A stretch of 64,000 nt of DNA from Plectrocnemia conspersa (taxonomy: Eukaryota > Arthropoda > Insecta > Trichoptera > Polycentropodidae): positions 496,001 through 560,000 of the forward strand of contig VTFK01000292.1 in assembly GCA_009617715.1 (NCBI GenBank), in the 5' to 3' direction. A program made the translations under genes and the position numbers. The notes beneath the pieces are model-generated. The model saw nothing but the letters and a program-made list of their open reading frames with translations. It did not search any database and was not told the origin of the DNA. Shown here in pieces: positions 23,932-38,499 of this stretch; the stretch's first letter is position 1, and every line of letters starts with the position of its first letter.

Positions 23932-26272
23932 CTGGAAAAAGAAAATTATGATGTTAGAAATTAATAGGCACGAACGGTTCTTGTTACATAAATATTTAAT
24001 TTATTTTACAGTTTAATTGGGGTAATAAATCGAACGACGAATATCATAAATGTAGTGAAACTGAAATTTCAGTTACATTTAATTTATATTGGATGATTAA
24101 CAAGGACAATTTATATATGGTTATAAATATTTATATCACATTTTGGCTTAAATATTTAGTTTTATTATCAATATTCCGCATTGCAATCCGAATTATTTTT
24201 CTTAAAGAAAATTGTGTTGCATGTAGTGTGAATAGAAATTCCCGACGTTAAAAACATTAGAACAAATTAACCATCTAATAGAATAACGTAAAAATCTCAT
24301 TTCTCAAAAGTCAACCATTGAAATCAAAAGCAATCCAGTTATATTATATCCAAATATAATATATCAAAGGTTCAGGTGTTCTATAAAAGGATAATGATTC
24401 TTACATAAAATGCAAGTCAAGGATAATAATAGCTCACATAATTGGAAGTAATGTATTGTTACGTTGTATAGGTTATTTATCTTTTGTAATGCTATCTATG
24501 TATGTTATCAGCCGTGCGAAGAGGGCGTTGACGAAAGGGTAGCGACTTTAGGTGTCTAAATCAGGGAGCGCTATAATCGTCATTCAAAATTTGAACTTAA
24601 AATATTTACTTATATAAGCTTTAACGAGTGCTACAAATTCAACATATAACATAATTTTTTTTAGAATTCGATAATTTTTCTACATATGTTAATAAGTGTT
24701 TAACCATTTGAATCGATATAATCAGTTCTCAAGTGCGCCCAAAAGCAGGATTTCTCTTAAATCTCAAATTTAAAACTCTTCTGTCATTTGTTTAGCGCTC
24801 GCTGCGCGCTGCTCGATACAATTAAATAAACAGTGAAATATGTTATAATCACAGAATTTTTCTTACAAAGTGTTAATACAATTTTATTCAAAATGATGTA
24901 GCACTTGGAATTACAGACAATATAATCAAAACTAGTTTTTGGTTATATAAATAATATATCACGGTTATTTTAACAAAATTACTAGTGACTTTCTAGTATT
25001 AAATATTAAAAGACAAACAGCAGTGACTTGGCAATTAAAGGTATACATACCAAAGTCAATTAAACATATTACAATGGTAGTAGTAATGAAAAATCTTATA
25101 TAAGTGTAAACAAAAAGTTATATTTTACCCACTATATAATATCGTTTACAGTTTATTATCAGAAGCAATGATAGATCTTATAACAATAACGTATGGCAAA
25201 CAATTAGAATATGAAATATTGCGACAATTTTGAAGAAAATGAAGAGATGTCAATCTACGTGTTTAATCCTTTACAGCAACTTCCATTTATTTTTAAATTT
25301 CATATTAGTAGTAATAATGTGTTCAATGTTTAATTCCTGACACTTGGACGACCTATATGCTACAATTTAGAATTGGTATAAATAAACAAATTTTGAATCT
25401 TTTTGTGTTGAAGTCACTGTTAGCAAGTATTACCTTTTTATAAAGAACATACAACATAAGTTTGATGTAACTAAATATCTTGAATTTGGCTATTCCTAAA
25501 GAGAAATGATGACACAGAACAAAAATTGATTAAAAAATATGACGTATACATATTTTGTCACATCGGAATTAAAAATAAGCCATTCTTAGATATTTTGGCT
25601 ATCGATTATACTAGGTATGCAATCACATATTTATAATCATTGTAAAATGTCGTCTATTAGATAACATCCAATAAACTACACATATGTATATTGCGAGTCA
25701 TCGCTCGGAACGGAACGATCCAGGTGATTTTTTTTTGCTGCAATATTGGTTTTAATTTATTTTGCTGTAACAAAATTTCTATAGCTAAATAACCGACTGC
25801 ATCACAATCATTGTCACGCGATCGTCGTGAAATATAGTATCCCTAAACATTAATAGATAAAAAAAATACGTTTTATTAGCATTTAAACGGTTTGATCGAC
25901 ATTAACCTCAATCTTCATACGTACTAAGTATATATTACATGCTCACGTTTCCAAAGGTATCTGGTTTAGTCAAATCTAACGTATTTGTGCATTAAATTGG
26001 AAGCAATGATAATGTTTATGTATTATAAAGGGAAAAAACTCACTTCAAAATTCAAAATTTGAAGACTTCATTACGAAGATTGTTCTATGATTGCTTATCT
26101 AGTTATATCAATGTATTGCTATAATCCTTACACACATTATGTATATATTTAATTGTCATAGTTATAACATACCTAGTTAATTTGCAATCCACATGACGAA
26201 TTAATGAAAATTATTGACGCGTAGCAAAATTTTATTGTAAATAATAATTATTTAAAACTGTTGTCACGTTAC

Positions 26273-26286
26273 CGTCGGCCATCTTG
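26273..26286 (+). promoter_or_regulatory. GCCAT-core motif, first copy (candidate YY1/Pho-type site)
   Basis: The sequence CGTCGGCCATCTTG lies in a GC-richer patch inside the receptor intron and is followed 12 bases later by ATTGG (an inverted CCAAT). GCCAT is the core recognised by YY1/Pleiohomeotic zinc-finger proteins. A copy differing at one base lies at 29222-29235 in the opposite orientation. Function is inferred only. Confidence 0.3.
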
Positions 26287-29221
26287 TTTTTCATTGGTCG
26301 AAACAACAGAATGTATTACCGGCGGTTTGAAAATCAATCGGAGCAAATATAATTTTAATTTTTATTATTATAATTAAATATATTTCTTTTGTTTACGTGT
26401 AATATTATAACTTGATCTTTGAGTGAAAATAAAAAAAACATTTCTTAGATAAGGGTGGTTTTGCGGTTCCTGATGATAAAAATACAGCATTTAAATTTTC
26501 CTAAAATCGTATCAAGAGGACCTATGCAATGAGTACATTATATAAATCTATCAATTAGTATTTAATTACAGAAATCTAAATTTTTATATAATATTTCTAT
26601 ACAATGTGCAATATTAATCAGAAGCTTTATATTCAAGTTTATTTTTTCCTGACAATTTAATTTTAAATAAATACTGTTATTTTATTATATCGTGTTAAGC
26701 AAAAATATGCATAAAACAAAACAAGTTCAATTAAAACCTTTTAGAGAGCTCGAAAGCAATTCTTAACTAAGAGATAAGAAACGGGAGGGGACTTGGTAAT
26801 AATAGAAAAAAACTTGTTTCTGTTTGACTTCATATTGTGTTCGGATAAACCCGAGATAAAACTCCAAACAAACTTCGCTTCAGCGGAAAACTTAATGTGC
26901 GCAAAAATTTAGGACAGATATGAGAAAATTAAACGCTCGAACTTGTTGAATGAAATTATGGCAGAAAAAAATACATACATATATAAGTTTATACTTTTTA
27001 GGTATATAAATAATTTTAATATTTAATTTGGCTCAATAAATAAATTCTGTGTACAAAATATACGTATGTAGGTACGTTTAATCGATTGGCTATTTCCGTC
27101 TGTATTTTCGTACAATAGGGTGGGAAATAATATTTTACGAAAATTATTGGGAAACAATAATATATTTAGGTACCATTCGTGACCCATATCAAAATGGGGT
27201 TTTATTATATTAGGTGTTTTTGTGCACGGAACGTGTGAGTAATTTAAGTTAATTGAGATAAAGTGAATCATTTAAAATTACGTACGTATGTTGGTTCTAA
27301 ATTACTTAGCTATATAACGCGAAGTATTCGTTAGAATGCAAATTAGGTATATTTACAATTTTCGCAAAAAAAAATAATTAACAATTTTATCACTGCGTTT
27401 TAAAAAAAGTGGTGGCAAGGTATTTACATTTTTGTCTGTTCAAGAAAATATTTTATGGGTTTCACGCGCAATTTATTTTTATACAGGGTGTCGTTAATAA
27501 TTTACGACGCAAATTTTTCTTTGCTTTTACGAATAATTAAATCCCATTGCTGACACAGATATTATTTAAAAGTGCTAATTTCAACTTAAAAATATTATGT
27601 TAGACGTTTTGTGAAGTATCATCGTTAAATTGTTTATATACTTATTTTTACGATTAAATAGCCTTTTATATATTTTTAAAATTAGCTTATTATGTGTAAA
27701 TAGAAATGTAAACGTTTTTAAAACTAAGAATAAATAAATAAACTCTAAATTTTACAATTTTATAAAACAAGTTCTATAATAATTCATATTTTTGTATGAC
27801 ATTAAGTTACATAACAATTATTTTAATTCTAGTTTAGAATAAACTTGATAATAAGAAACTATAAAGTGAAATTAAATCATTTAAATCCAACTCTTAGAAA
27901 CTTAAATATAAAAATAAAGATGTTGACTAGCGATAGAAAATAATATTTATTTGGCAATTATTATATCGTAAATATTTATGTCAAATTTTATTAGTTAGAA
28001 AATTATTTAATTTAGTAATAAAATATAAAATATAAATTGTGAGCATATACTATAAAACTTAAGACTTAGGCTTAACACAATATAATAAATATGTTTTCAT
28101 TGTTGCTGTAAACGTTGTTACTATATTATATTTATAGATACAGGTGAAATATTAATTAAGCAGTGTAATGTATTTTAAGGATATTCATAAACATAATTTC
28201 ACCATGTAATTGTTTATCATGAACTTTTTGTGTATTAGACGAAGAATAGTTTTGTTAAGATCGCTAATTAGAAGAAACATAATTTTAAACTTTATGTTGA
28301 ATAAAAGCCACAAAGAGATCAAAAATTATTGGAAATTGCACATCAGGCGGAATATTGCCAAGACGACGGGGGTGGAAAATCCTTTGCTGAATTTATTTGC
28401 TGTCGATGAACTTTGCAAATTTACATACAATTTGAAAATTTTCCATTGGGCAAATTGGGTAGCTCGTTAACCACTCGAACGGTGGTAATACACGGTAGAC
28501 CAAGAGGTATTCTATTACCTTGCGATTTAACTTAATTTTTTCCACTTGAAATCTCAACGATCAATTCCCTCAAGGGCAATCTGAATGATTTAAGTATAGG
28601 CTTGCTTTATTTTATATGCAAATACTACATTTTTATTTTAATGTATCATTATATTTTAAGAATGATTTGTAGTATTGTAAGGTGAGAATATTCTTAGCAT
28701 AAGAGAATCAACACATATGTGTACCCAGAAGTAATGGCGTTTTTAGCAATGAAACTTAGATAGCATTTTTTACTATTTTAGATTTTTATCGTTTTATTTT
28801 ACTTTCTTTAATCTATCTAATTAATTTCTGCTGACTTTTATGTACTACTTTTTGGGGAAATAGTATTAAAAGTTTTGCATTGTTTTATACATTTAAACCT
28901 ATAAATCAACTTAGTTTAATTGTGCATATGCTTAAATACGAGCTGTGAAATGTTAAATTGAATATAAAACATTGTTGAATGTATAAATAGCTTCAAGATC
29001 TAAGAAAATTTCATTAAATCAAGCACAAAAAACACCCTTTCTCAATAGTCTTTAACTTCAAAGAAATTAGGTGGCATCTTATAATTAAACCAACAAACAA
29101 CGAAAGCAGTGTATCTGCCTTAAGGATTTTCTTCATTTACAATTAAGACCTAACGACGTAGATGGAATCGATAAACTAATTAGGAGACAAAATTGAGCCT
29201 CTCCACTGAGTCGTCGCCTAA

Positions 29222-29235
29222 CAACATGGCCGACG
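29222..29235 (-). promoter_or_regulatory. GCCAT-core motif, second copy (candidate YY1/Pho-type site)
   Basis: On the minus strand this reads CGTCGGCCATGTTG, matching the copy at 26273 at 13 of 14 bases. It sits about 240 bases inside the intron from the donor of the upstream receptor exon and is flanked by a short inverted repeat (AACAAC at 29220-29225, GTTGTT at 29235-29240). Function is inferred only. Confidence 0.3.
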
Positions 29236-29475
29236 TTGTTGTAAAATATACAAAAGACGTGAATCAATGTAAAATTTACAAGCATTTATGACAGTTGAAC
29301 AGTAATTTCAGTTTATCCGTGATTAGTTTATGACATCGTAAACCAAATGCAGTAAAGCCTATCCCTTGGAGATTTAACGTTTTGTTCGAAATATGCCTCG
29401 TTTAATATACTTTTTTATTTACCCTTTTGTATGAATATATTGAGGCAAAGTATGAAAAGTAAAATTAACACTCAC

Positions 29476-29599
29476 ATCTGTAGTACGTTTCTTGCATTTA
29501 TCTGTTGCTGCGAAGATGTTCAGTTGAGTACTTCCGGCTTGTAATGGACACTGGTCAATGTCCACTCGTCTCAAGTCGATATCAATTCCACTTGTGCCT
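29476..29599 (-). CDS. Internal exon of GPR158/GPR179-like class C orphan GPCR (extracellular region)
   Basis: Seen: reading the minus strand, a pyrimidine-rich stretch ending TTGTTCACAG precedes a 124-base open segment that ends at a GTGAGT donor. It begins with one base of a split codon and then 41 codons, including IDIDLRRVDIDQCP near the start and TDKCKKRTT at the end. Family knowledge: this acidic/basic stretch followed by a Cys-Lys-Lys-Arg-Thr-Thr segment occurs between the Cache-like ectodomain and the cysteine-rich stalk of GPR158-type receptors, including insect CG31760-like proteins. These are plasma-membrane class C receptors expressed in neurons. The exon ends in phase 0 and joins in frame to the exon at 23788-23931. 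An alternative acceptor two bases further in (CACAGAG) is possible, so the exact 5' edge is slightly uncertain. The upstream exon with the rest of the Cache domain was not found in this window. Confidence 0.78.
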
Positions 29600-30567
29600 C
29601 TGTGAACAATAAATTAAAACTATAAATATGAATATAATAAAAACTAAGGGAGCTAAGTGGTAAATTTTGATTCTTAAATAAAATATTTTATTTTTTGAAG
29701 CATTTTATTCTAAAATTTACCAGTATGGTAATACTATTAAAATTATTTTTAACAGTCTTTAATGCGTTTGGTGAATCTATGAACAATTTTTTTTATTTTA
29801 ATATGTCACTTAACTTATGCAAATGGATCACTAATGTTTTTAGTAATAGCGTTAAACCTAAATAAAAATACAGGTTTGACAAATTTTACAATAGTTGCAT
29901 ACATTTTCAATCTGAATTTTTTTAAAAGTATAATAAACGATTAAAGGACATACAAGATAATAAAAAAAATCACTACATTAAAAGTAATTTTTTCAGACGC
30001 ATTTGTCGACTGATTTTAAATCTTTCCAAATATTGTTAAAAATGTATATATTAATATTTATTTAAATATAAGATTATACGAATATCGCAAACGATAATCA
30101 AAAATTTAACCACCGTAAGCTACGTTTTGGGGATCTCTGAATTCGAGCATTCATTTATTCATTTATTCCTTTAGTAGAATATCGCGTTGATTAAACGGGC
30201 TGTCACGCTAGTTATATTTAGGTAGGGTTATTATATTTCTAGTTAAACGCAGCTGCAAGAATTTTGATCTCCCAACAAACACACCTGTCATAGCCCTGTT
30301 AATTTCCCACAGGAAAAGCGCTCCGCTAGTTTAACAAAACGAAAAACCGCAAAAAACGAATATATATTTTAATCTTTCTCCATCTGTTATTTTATGGTGT
30401 GATTGATAATTTAATTAAAAAAATTATGGTACTTGAATTGTGATTTATATAAAATCATGATGACTATACAAAACCATTATTTTTTTATTGATATAAATTA
30501 AAAATACAATATACAACAGCCAAAATAAGTGAAACATTTAAATAATTAATCTTTATTACCGTTTTTT

Positions 30568-30582
30568 TATATATATATATAT
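30568..30582. repeat. (TA)n microsatellite
   Basis: TA run of about 15 bases preceded by seven T. Confidence 0.85.
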
Positions 30583-33533
30583 TATTTAACTCTTTAATAT
30601 AAATTATAGGCACATTATACTTTTTGTATTGTTTACAACAATAGCTTTAAAACCATTTTATTTTATTTATTATCAATTTTTAATGCATTAAATTCAATTA
30701 GGAATATACGCAAATATAAAAAATGTGACTCATAATATTCTCCTACTGATCATATTTATTTCAAACGTTTCTCATTCGATAACTCCCATTATAGTTGGTA
30801 CATGCAAATATTTATGCACTTCTTTATTTTTAGTTCACTATGGCGCCGTTGAAATTGTTATTGGCATATGGGTTTTACTCTTTGTATTACCATGATATTG
30901 GATTTACTTCCAGTTTCACATAGTTGTATATTACCACAGGTCTGAATTGGCTGGGTGTTTGATAAACTATCCATTAAATTTGTTTAAAACAGTTATTGAT
31001 TTATTTTCGCAAAGTTAATTTTTCTGCTTATACTTTAGTAGATATTAACACATTTGTATAAAAGCTTCTTCAGAGAATTATTGAAAGTTTAATTGCATTA
31101 AATTAATTCTTTAAAATATATATATAACTCAAAAAAAAACATTTTATTCAGATATTGTTTTAAAATAAATTTGCAATAACCTTTATTTATTTTTCAACAT
31201 CACGGAACAATTTGATGAGCTTTGAAAACGAGCTTTGATCTTTATTGCTAAGTCATGCTTTAAGGGCAGAACAGTTTTATAAAGAACTTTTATAGACATT
31301 TCTAAACTTTAAAAAAAGTTAATCGATGATTAGTTACACAAGGCCAAATGGTCTTATCAACAGTGTAAAATTTACACCACTATAAAATATTTTTCCGGTT
31401 CATATCATGACAATTGCAGTTTTATTTTTGCTTTTAATAAATATTTTCATATGAACATTTTAACCATATACTGTGTATAAAATATTTTAGTGACTAAAGC
31501 ATGGAGCTTATCGGAAAATGCAGTGCTGGGAATCAAAATAAAAATTTGCTTGATTTAGACTAGCTTTGGTTCTTTGCAAACTACGTATTTATATATGTAT
31601 TTATTAATTTTGCTACATAACCCTGGTAAAATTTATTTTTAACTACATGACTTCCCGGTACTCAAAAACAATGAATATGCTAAACATTAATATATGTATA
31701 TATTTTATAATAAATTATATTGTGAATTAGTTTTAAATTAAATATTTTGTTACAAATTAATTTACAATGCAATGCGTGCTTATCAAATGTTAAATTTGTA
31801 ATATTATCTAAAATACCTGCATGAAAACGTTATGTGAAATTAAGACGAAGTTAAAGTTAGACGTGGCTTGAATTTACATAAAGTAGGTCGATAACAGAGA
31901 GGTCTAATTGTCCTCCTAGTTCTAGGTTACTTCACGAGGGTTAACCATTCCGTTGGCATATGAATAAGCTTAAGACTAAATGTTCATAGAGGAGCACGGA
32001 CTTTTTCACTCAAGTGATTTCTACTATACTCAAAATTCGACTCTACACTAACTTTTAAGTGTCGGCTGCAGTGCAATTAAGGGATTACATAAGTAAGTAT
32101 AAGTGACTTCATAAATGCTTTCATCAATTTTATTATACTCAGGTTGAAATAATTTCTTTAATAATTACCATTTAAAAGTATGTACGTTTATATTATTAGG
32201 TATACGAGTGAAGAAATCCTTGGTGTATCGATAATAATGTAAGAGTATGTCATTAATAGTAATCCGCTTATATCGTACGACGTTTCTCTTCCTCTTCGTT
32301 CCCTATTACCGATATGCCCTTATCGTTGTTAAGTCCGACTGAAAAATTCCCATCAGACTTTAATTCTGAGCGTCGTATTTATTTTCATCGCTAGTAAGCT
32401 GTTTGCCCTTGTGTGCTCAATATTGTTTATTTAGAAACACTTATCAATCTTTATTTTATAGCATGTTGAATATAATTTCTTTGATGTGTTTATTTTGCTC
32501 TTCTCGCTTTAAATAGTGACAAAAAAGGGCATTATTAATATTTTAATATATAGTATAAGAAATTTTAGAAAAAAAGAGTATGCTACTTGAAGATAGACAT
32601 AGCAACTCACAGAAATAAAAATTTTCTTACAATCAATGTGCAGTTCTACTATGAGAAAAAAATAAAGTTCTTATAAAAACAACAAAAAATACTGGATACT
32701 TAAAAATTAATCGAAAGTTCAATTAGGCATTCATACTTTTCAGTTGGCAATCTGAAATCGATTAAGAAATGAATATACAAAAAAGAGATAATTTAAAAAG
32801 TTGTTGCTAAATTACGAACTTTAAATATTCGTAATATTCTGTTTGACTTAAATAGTCTTACTGAATTTCTGGATACTGTAACTCGATGCGGTACAATATT
32901 TGCAATAATTGAACAAGTGTAACTGTAAGCAATTTACTGCTGCTTAATGGAATAAGCTGAAGAACCTTAGAGATCGCGTGGAAAAGTTCAACTATACAAA
33001 AGTATTGATTCATGACGACTTAAGAAGCATAGTATTTTTATTATGACACAAGAATCCATAAGTTTTGTGTCGTCATAGTGAAGAAATAGTGATTCAAGTA
33101 CGAATTTCTCAGAGGATGATGATTTTTAAAATAAGGTAGATTGACTTGAAAGACGCCAGCAAACTTTATTTAAAACTTTGTTATGGATCCTTTAAATCTA
33201 CAGCTATGTTTTATTAAAAACATATTGAATAATATTGTGCAATAATATATAGTAAAAAGTATCTGAAAATTAAGATATTGTAACTAAAATTGAAAAAAGC
33301 AATAATTTTTTTATTAATAAATATTTAATAACTGATTTATTATATATATGTATATTTATTTAAATTTTATTAAATATTAACATACAAGGTATTGTTCTAT
33401 GCAGATCTTGGGCAATACATATACCTTCTATAAAAAATATATTTTCCCCGATACTTGGTTTAGAGTAAAAAGTGCCAGTGAATAAATTAGTCACTGATAA
33501 AAAAATACTTATAAAGGTTCATAAACGATTATG

Positions 33534-33551
33534 AAATGCTTGCAAGCATTT
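33534..33551. repeat. 18-base perfect palindrome
   Basis: AAATGCTTGCAAGCATTT is self-complementary with no spacer. It lies in AT-rich non-coding DNA. Confidence 0.7.
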
Positions 33552-36500
33552 ATAATAATGCTAATATTTATGTTTGAAAAATGACACATAAATAGATTAT
33601 TATAATTTATTTCATATTCGTCAACTTTACAAAAAGTATTAACAAAAGATTTTGTTGGTACTTCCTAAAATAAAATATAAGATCATTAAATCACATAAGA
33701 TTTTGTAGATAATTATTAGGTTTCTACTTGAAAATTATCTGCGCTTATCCACACGTACTAAAAAATATTTTAATTAAATATATTATATAAAATTACATTT
33801 TATAATTAAAACGTATACAGGTTTGTAATTTGGACATAATGAATTTTTTTTTTTTTTGAGTATAAGATATCATATTCATTTTTAAATAAGCTAATAGTAG
33901 CTTTCAGACATAATTTCCATTCAAACAAGTCATTACTTTGGCTTCCTTTCAAATATTAAATGTAATCAGATTGACGTGCCAAGACCCTTTTTCTGTGTTT
34001 CCGTAATTAATATAAGTTTATTAACAAAATGTTTTATCATTTTTTTTACGATCAGTAAATACTTTTTAAGCAAATTGTGCGAACTCTCAATATAGATATA
34101 ATACACGCGGTTCAATGTGGCGAAAGAGAAATCTAAAATGTATTAAAGGCACGTGTTCGCTCTTCAGTATTTTTTATTCTCCTTTCATCCGTTGTTGAAT
34201 GGAGGATAAATTACACTTTTATGCAGGATATTAAATGAAAAATTCAATTAAATCATGCGTCGAGTAGCTTTCGTATTGCTTTCGTCGAAAATAAATTACA
34301 CTCCCGTGTAACGGAATATAAATATAAAAAAGGTGTTCGTTAAACCTGTTCAAATTAAATACTCGATTCTTTTCCGATATTGCCTATCCGAATTCGATTT
34401 TGGACTTTAAACGATTAAATTTTAAATCAAAAAAATCCATTTTGCCTACCTGCAAATGTCGTTTATGTTAAATTAAAACTTTATATATGTCCACCAAAGG
34501 GTATTAAAAAAAATTAAATTGAAACGGGCATTTGATTCGACTGAATTTTGAGATTTTAAGAGCATTATTAATTTACGTTTTATTTTATTTTAATGTAAAT
34601 TTTTAAAAAACGTACATATTAAAATATCAAAAGTTTTATGCAATTACTTGACTTGGGCAGAAAAAGCATTTTTTTTACTAGTTACAATTTTTATACTATA
34701 AAGCTTTTATTCATCTGCTCACATAGGATAAATCAATTTGGTAATAATATATTTATCTATTACTAACGCTTGATTTTTGAAAGGTTCATCCGTGGATAAC
34801 ATAATTTTAATACTTATTTGTAATACATATTACTTAATATATTTTATAAATTGAAAAAAGACTTATTTTTTAATATTGTTAAAATGTTAAAATCCTAAAA
34901 ATGATAATAAAAAATCAATAGTTAATAATACTATTGGTTTAAGAACTTAAACTTTATTTTTGCCAAAGAGAGATTTATATTTTTGTATTATTTGCAAATT
35001 AAAATGGATCTACATTATTTAGTATATTAAAAATATATTTTCTAGGTAAAAAAGGTTAAAAAATATAAGCTATTATGTATCAAGTTAAAAAAACAATATA
35101 ATTATAATAAAAAATAACATCATTAATGTGTTTACCCAATTGCATCAAATTGATAAAACCCTCTGAAAAATTATTCATTCTTTCAATGCCGATATTATGA
35201 TATTATAAAATTAACCCGAATACCGATATTAAAATATCTAGAGCTTGGGATGGTATTTAGAATTCCTCTATATAAAAGTTTTCTTTGGAAATTAATTACA
35301 TGGCATTGGTATTTACAATTGCCTTATTTACTGATTTAATTATATGAAATGGCGTTAATTTTATATTTTTGCTAAATATTTGTTTTTAAAAATTTATTTT
35401 CAAAAACGCTACAAATTATAAAAATATTTTTTTGCTAAAACAATACGTATTTTATGTAAAAAATATAACATCTAACCAAGTCAAAGCAATTGCAGTATTC
35501 TAACGAATCAATTATCTTAAGCTCGTAGTCACCCCGTTAATCATAAATATATGTTTTTGGATACTTTAATGGAACATTCCCAAAGATTTATGTTTTATTA
35601 AAAATATTTTTTATCATAAGTTAGCTTTGCGTAAACCCGAGAGGTAGGACACTATGCAAAAATCGTAACCTATCGCACACCCTTAAAAAACTTCGGTCGG
35701 TCGGTTCTCTTGTCAAATTATAATATACGAGGGACATTCGGAAACAATGTCGGTGAAAATAGAAAGGATTTTTCACTTGGTTGTTAACACTGTTGTTTTA
35801 GCTAGAGTCCGCGTGACGTAGCAACTTTCTAGGTTTTAATATTAGCAACGTTGTGTTTTTTAGTGCTCTGTTTCTTTTATACAAAAAAAAAAAAAACTGA
35901 AAATATGACATTTAATATATGAAATTATTTTCAATGATAAATTTATTTAAAAATAGTAAACGATGAACTTTTTATTGTTTTTTTTTTAAAATTTTACAGA
36001 CGATTAGGTTATTGAAAACTCTTTGGCTCAATATAGTTAAGGTTAATTTCAAATAAAATGCTTTAAAAAACTTTACTTTACTGTACGAGTTTTGCAAATC
36101 ACACGAATTTTAAGTACCCACACACACGTGTTTTGCGGAATTGTTTAATTTGCATTCGCAAGGGGTATCGAAATTAAATACATTCAAGACGCAAATCGAA
36201 AGCTCCCTGGGTATGCGGGTTTCGTTCTTTATACACAAATTTAATCATTGCATACCGATTGGAGAAATCTGGATTGGCAATTTTTTTCTTCACTGCTCAG
36301 AAAGGCTGGATCAGCCGCAAAACCACATAGGAGACAATTTATTTCGGAATCCGTCTCGTCCGCAGTTAAAAGAAATGACAGCTCGTTGGAAAAATATTGG
36401 ACGTCCTTCGTAGATTTTTATTTCAATTCAAAATAATTTAAATACTATTTGCTATTAAAATAACTGGTGAAAATATAGACAGGGGAGGTTTAAATACAGA

Positions 36501-36764
36501 TGTTTCATTGCTGTATGTCACGTGGGCTGGCGAAAATATAAATTATTTTTAAATTTAAAAATATAAAAATATATAAATTGAATGACAAAAAAATATTTTT
36601 TCGTCGCATAAATATGGTAATAAAATAATGTTTATATTTATTTAGAGTAATTTCATAAAAAAATTTAAATATCATTTTTCGAGTATATTATATAAATAGT
36701 GTGATAAAATGCTGTCTTACTAAGTAATTATTTATGTTATCTAACATAGAACAAAAATAAAGTC

Positions 36765-36795
36765 ATTAGCCAAGCCTATTACAGAATAGGCTAAT
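36765..36795. repeat. Imperfect inverted repeat
   Basis: ATTAGCC and AGGCTAAT form the outer arms, and CCTATT (36775-36780) pairs with AATAGG (36785-36790). The right arm contains TTACAGAATAGGCTA, also found twice at 10129-10173. Confidence 0.55.
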
Positions 36796-37293
36796 GGAAT
36801 ATAGTCAGGAAGTACAAATGAAAAATATTCCTTCCTAATATATTTAATTGTAACATATTCGTGAAATTTATATTCGATTTGCTTCCGGAAAAAGATCTAT
36901 ATTATTTTTTTTTTTATATGTTTAAAAACATATCGGGACTATGCTTCAATAATATTAGCACTCACATGCTAACTTTGTTGATTATAATATATAAAACATT
37001 AATTAGGATGATGCTCATCTATTTTATTTCGTGTATACTAAATAACATTAATTTTTAAATTAAAAAAAACATTAATTATATATATTATAAAGCGTTAATT
37101 ATATATTTTTTAATTTAAATATTATTTTTGTAAATGTAGGCTGCTGTAGCTTCACAGCTCTTTGAACAAACCGCCACTGGGCGAGAGAATGATGGAGTGC
37201 CGGTAACGACGAAATTATTCATCAGAGTACTCAGAGTATTGTGGCATTATATCTTATCGTGATAATATGTAATAAAATGGCATATTCTCTTTG

Positions 37294-37311
37294 TATATAT
37301 ATATATATATT
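37294..37311. repeat. (TA)n microsatellite
   Basis: Uninterrupted TA run of about 18 bases. Confidence 0.9.
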
Positions 37312-38480
37312 TATACACGTTTGCTTTACTTTGTTGTTTTATGAAAGAGCCCATTTATAAATGATAAGTGCCGAGCGCACTCTACACTTTTATTGCCCGA
37401 AACAAAGTGTAAAAACTCGCGTTCGTTGTAACGACGGTTAAAAAAACGTCACATAAAGTTAACTTTTTGCATTTACACGACATAAAAACGTTGGATGTAA
37501 TAATTAAGGCGATGAAAATATTAATGATGAACTCATCAAATGCATGTTTAGAGATTACAAAGTTATTTAAGTGTCTGAGAATATTAAGGGCCAAATAAAC
37601 TCATTAGTGTAATCACCATGTTGGGTTATTGTATATAGTAATTGGGAAAAAGAGAAATTACAAACTTTGTTTGAGCATTTGTTTCTGCCTAAAACCAAAA
37701 TTCGATTAATGATCAAACTCAAAAGCATATGAACATGAAGACTAATATATGCGATGAAAACTTGACATTAGTCAAACATAACTTTAAATAATTGTATGTT
37801 ATTTAACATAATATTAACGTATTTTATTTGAACCTAAGTCAGGAAAGAATTCTTTTTTCTAGACAAAAAATGACGAGATTTTGTCTTTTGATTTTGCATG
37901 GGGTGGGTGAAACCGATTAACAAAAAACGTCATTACACATCTTATATAATATGAATACCTCTTATTCATAAAAATAATATGTATATATTAGGTGTTTTTT
38001 ATTTTCTCTTATCTTAAGTTAAATATTACAATTTTTCGGGCTTGGCAATCTTAATATGCATATAGATATTTGTATTTATATTATTACATAAGTCGTCAAC
38101 TAATATGTAAGCCTTGTAAATATATATTTAAAATTAAAGTTAGAATTTTTTTTTATGTTTTAAACGACCCCTTATAACGCATATGGCGAAAGTTTAAGAA
38201 CATGGTGAAGGGTATTATATGATTAAGAAAAAAAATCGAATCTTCCTTACAAAGAAGCCGTATCTTAGTTTCTTTAGGAGAGATTTATACGATTTTTTCA
38301 TTCAGAAAGTTTTATCTGGAAATTTTAATATTACGCACATTAAAGAGGCCCTTCACCAAGGTATTCCGGGATACAATCTGACGAATGACGTTATTCGTAA
38401 GACGATTTATATTCAAAAAATATTATTATTGTATCAATATGATCATTAAATTTTATATTTAATTTAATTGTAAATATTTA

Positions 38481-38499
38481 TAATAATAATAATAATAAT
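38481..38499. repeat. (TAA)n microsatellite
   Basis: TAA trinucleotide run of 19 bases; a similar AAT run of 17 bases is at 18284-18300. Confidence 0.9.

Larger units (their letters stand above)
23932..29475 (-). other. Intron between the two GPCR exons
   Basis: This is a 5544-base intron bounded on the minus strand by GTGAGT at the 5' side and a pyrimidine-rich CCAG at the 3' side. It is AT-rich and has no recognisable coding sequence. It includes GC-richer patches around 24500-24830, 26260-26340 and 28300-28590, and two copies of a CGTCGGCCAT element (listed separately). Confidence 0.75.

Noticed and set aside
27481..27510. ACAGGGTGTCGT resembling a common insect transposon end
   Set aside because: Only one end seen; no coding remnant or matching terminus.
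36141..36436. Two overlapping plus-strand frames of 62 and 90 codons
   Set aside because: They overlap in different phases over a GC-richer patch, and neither has recognisable motifs.
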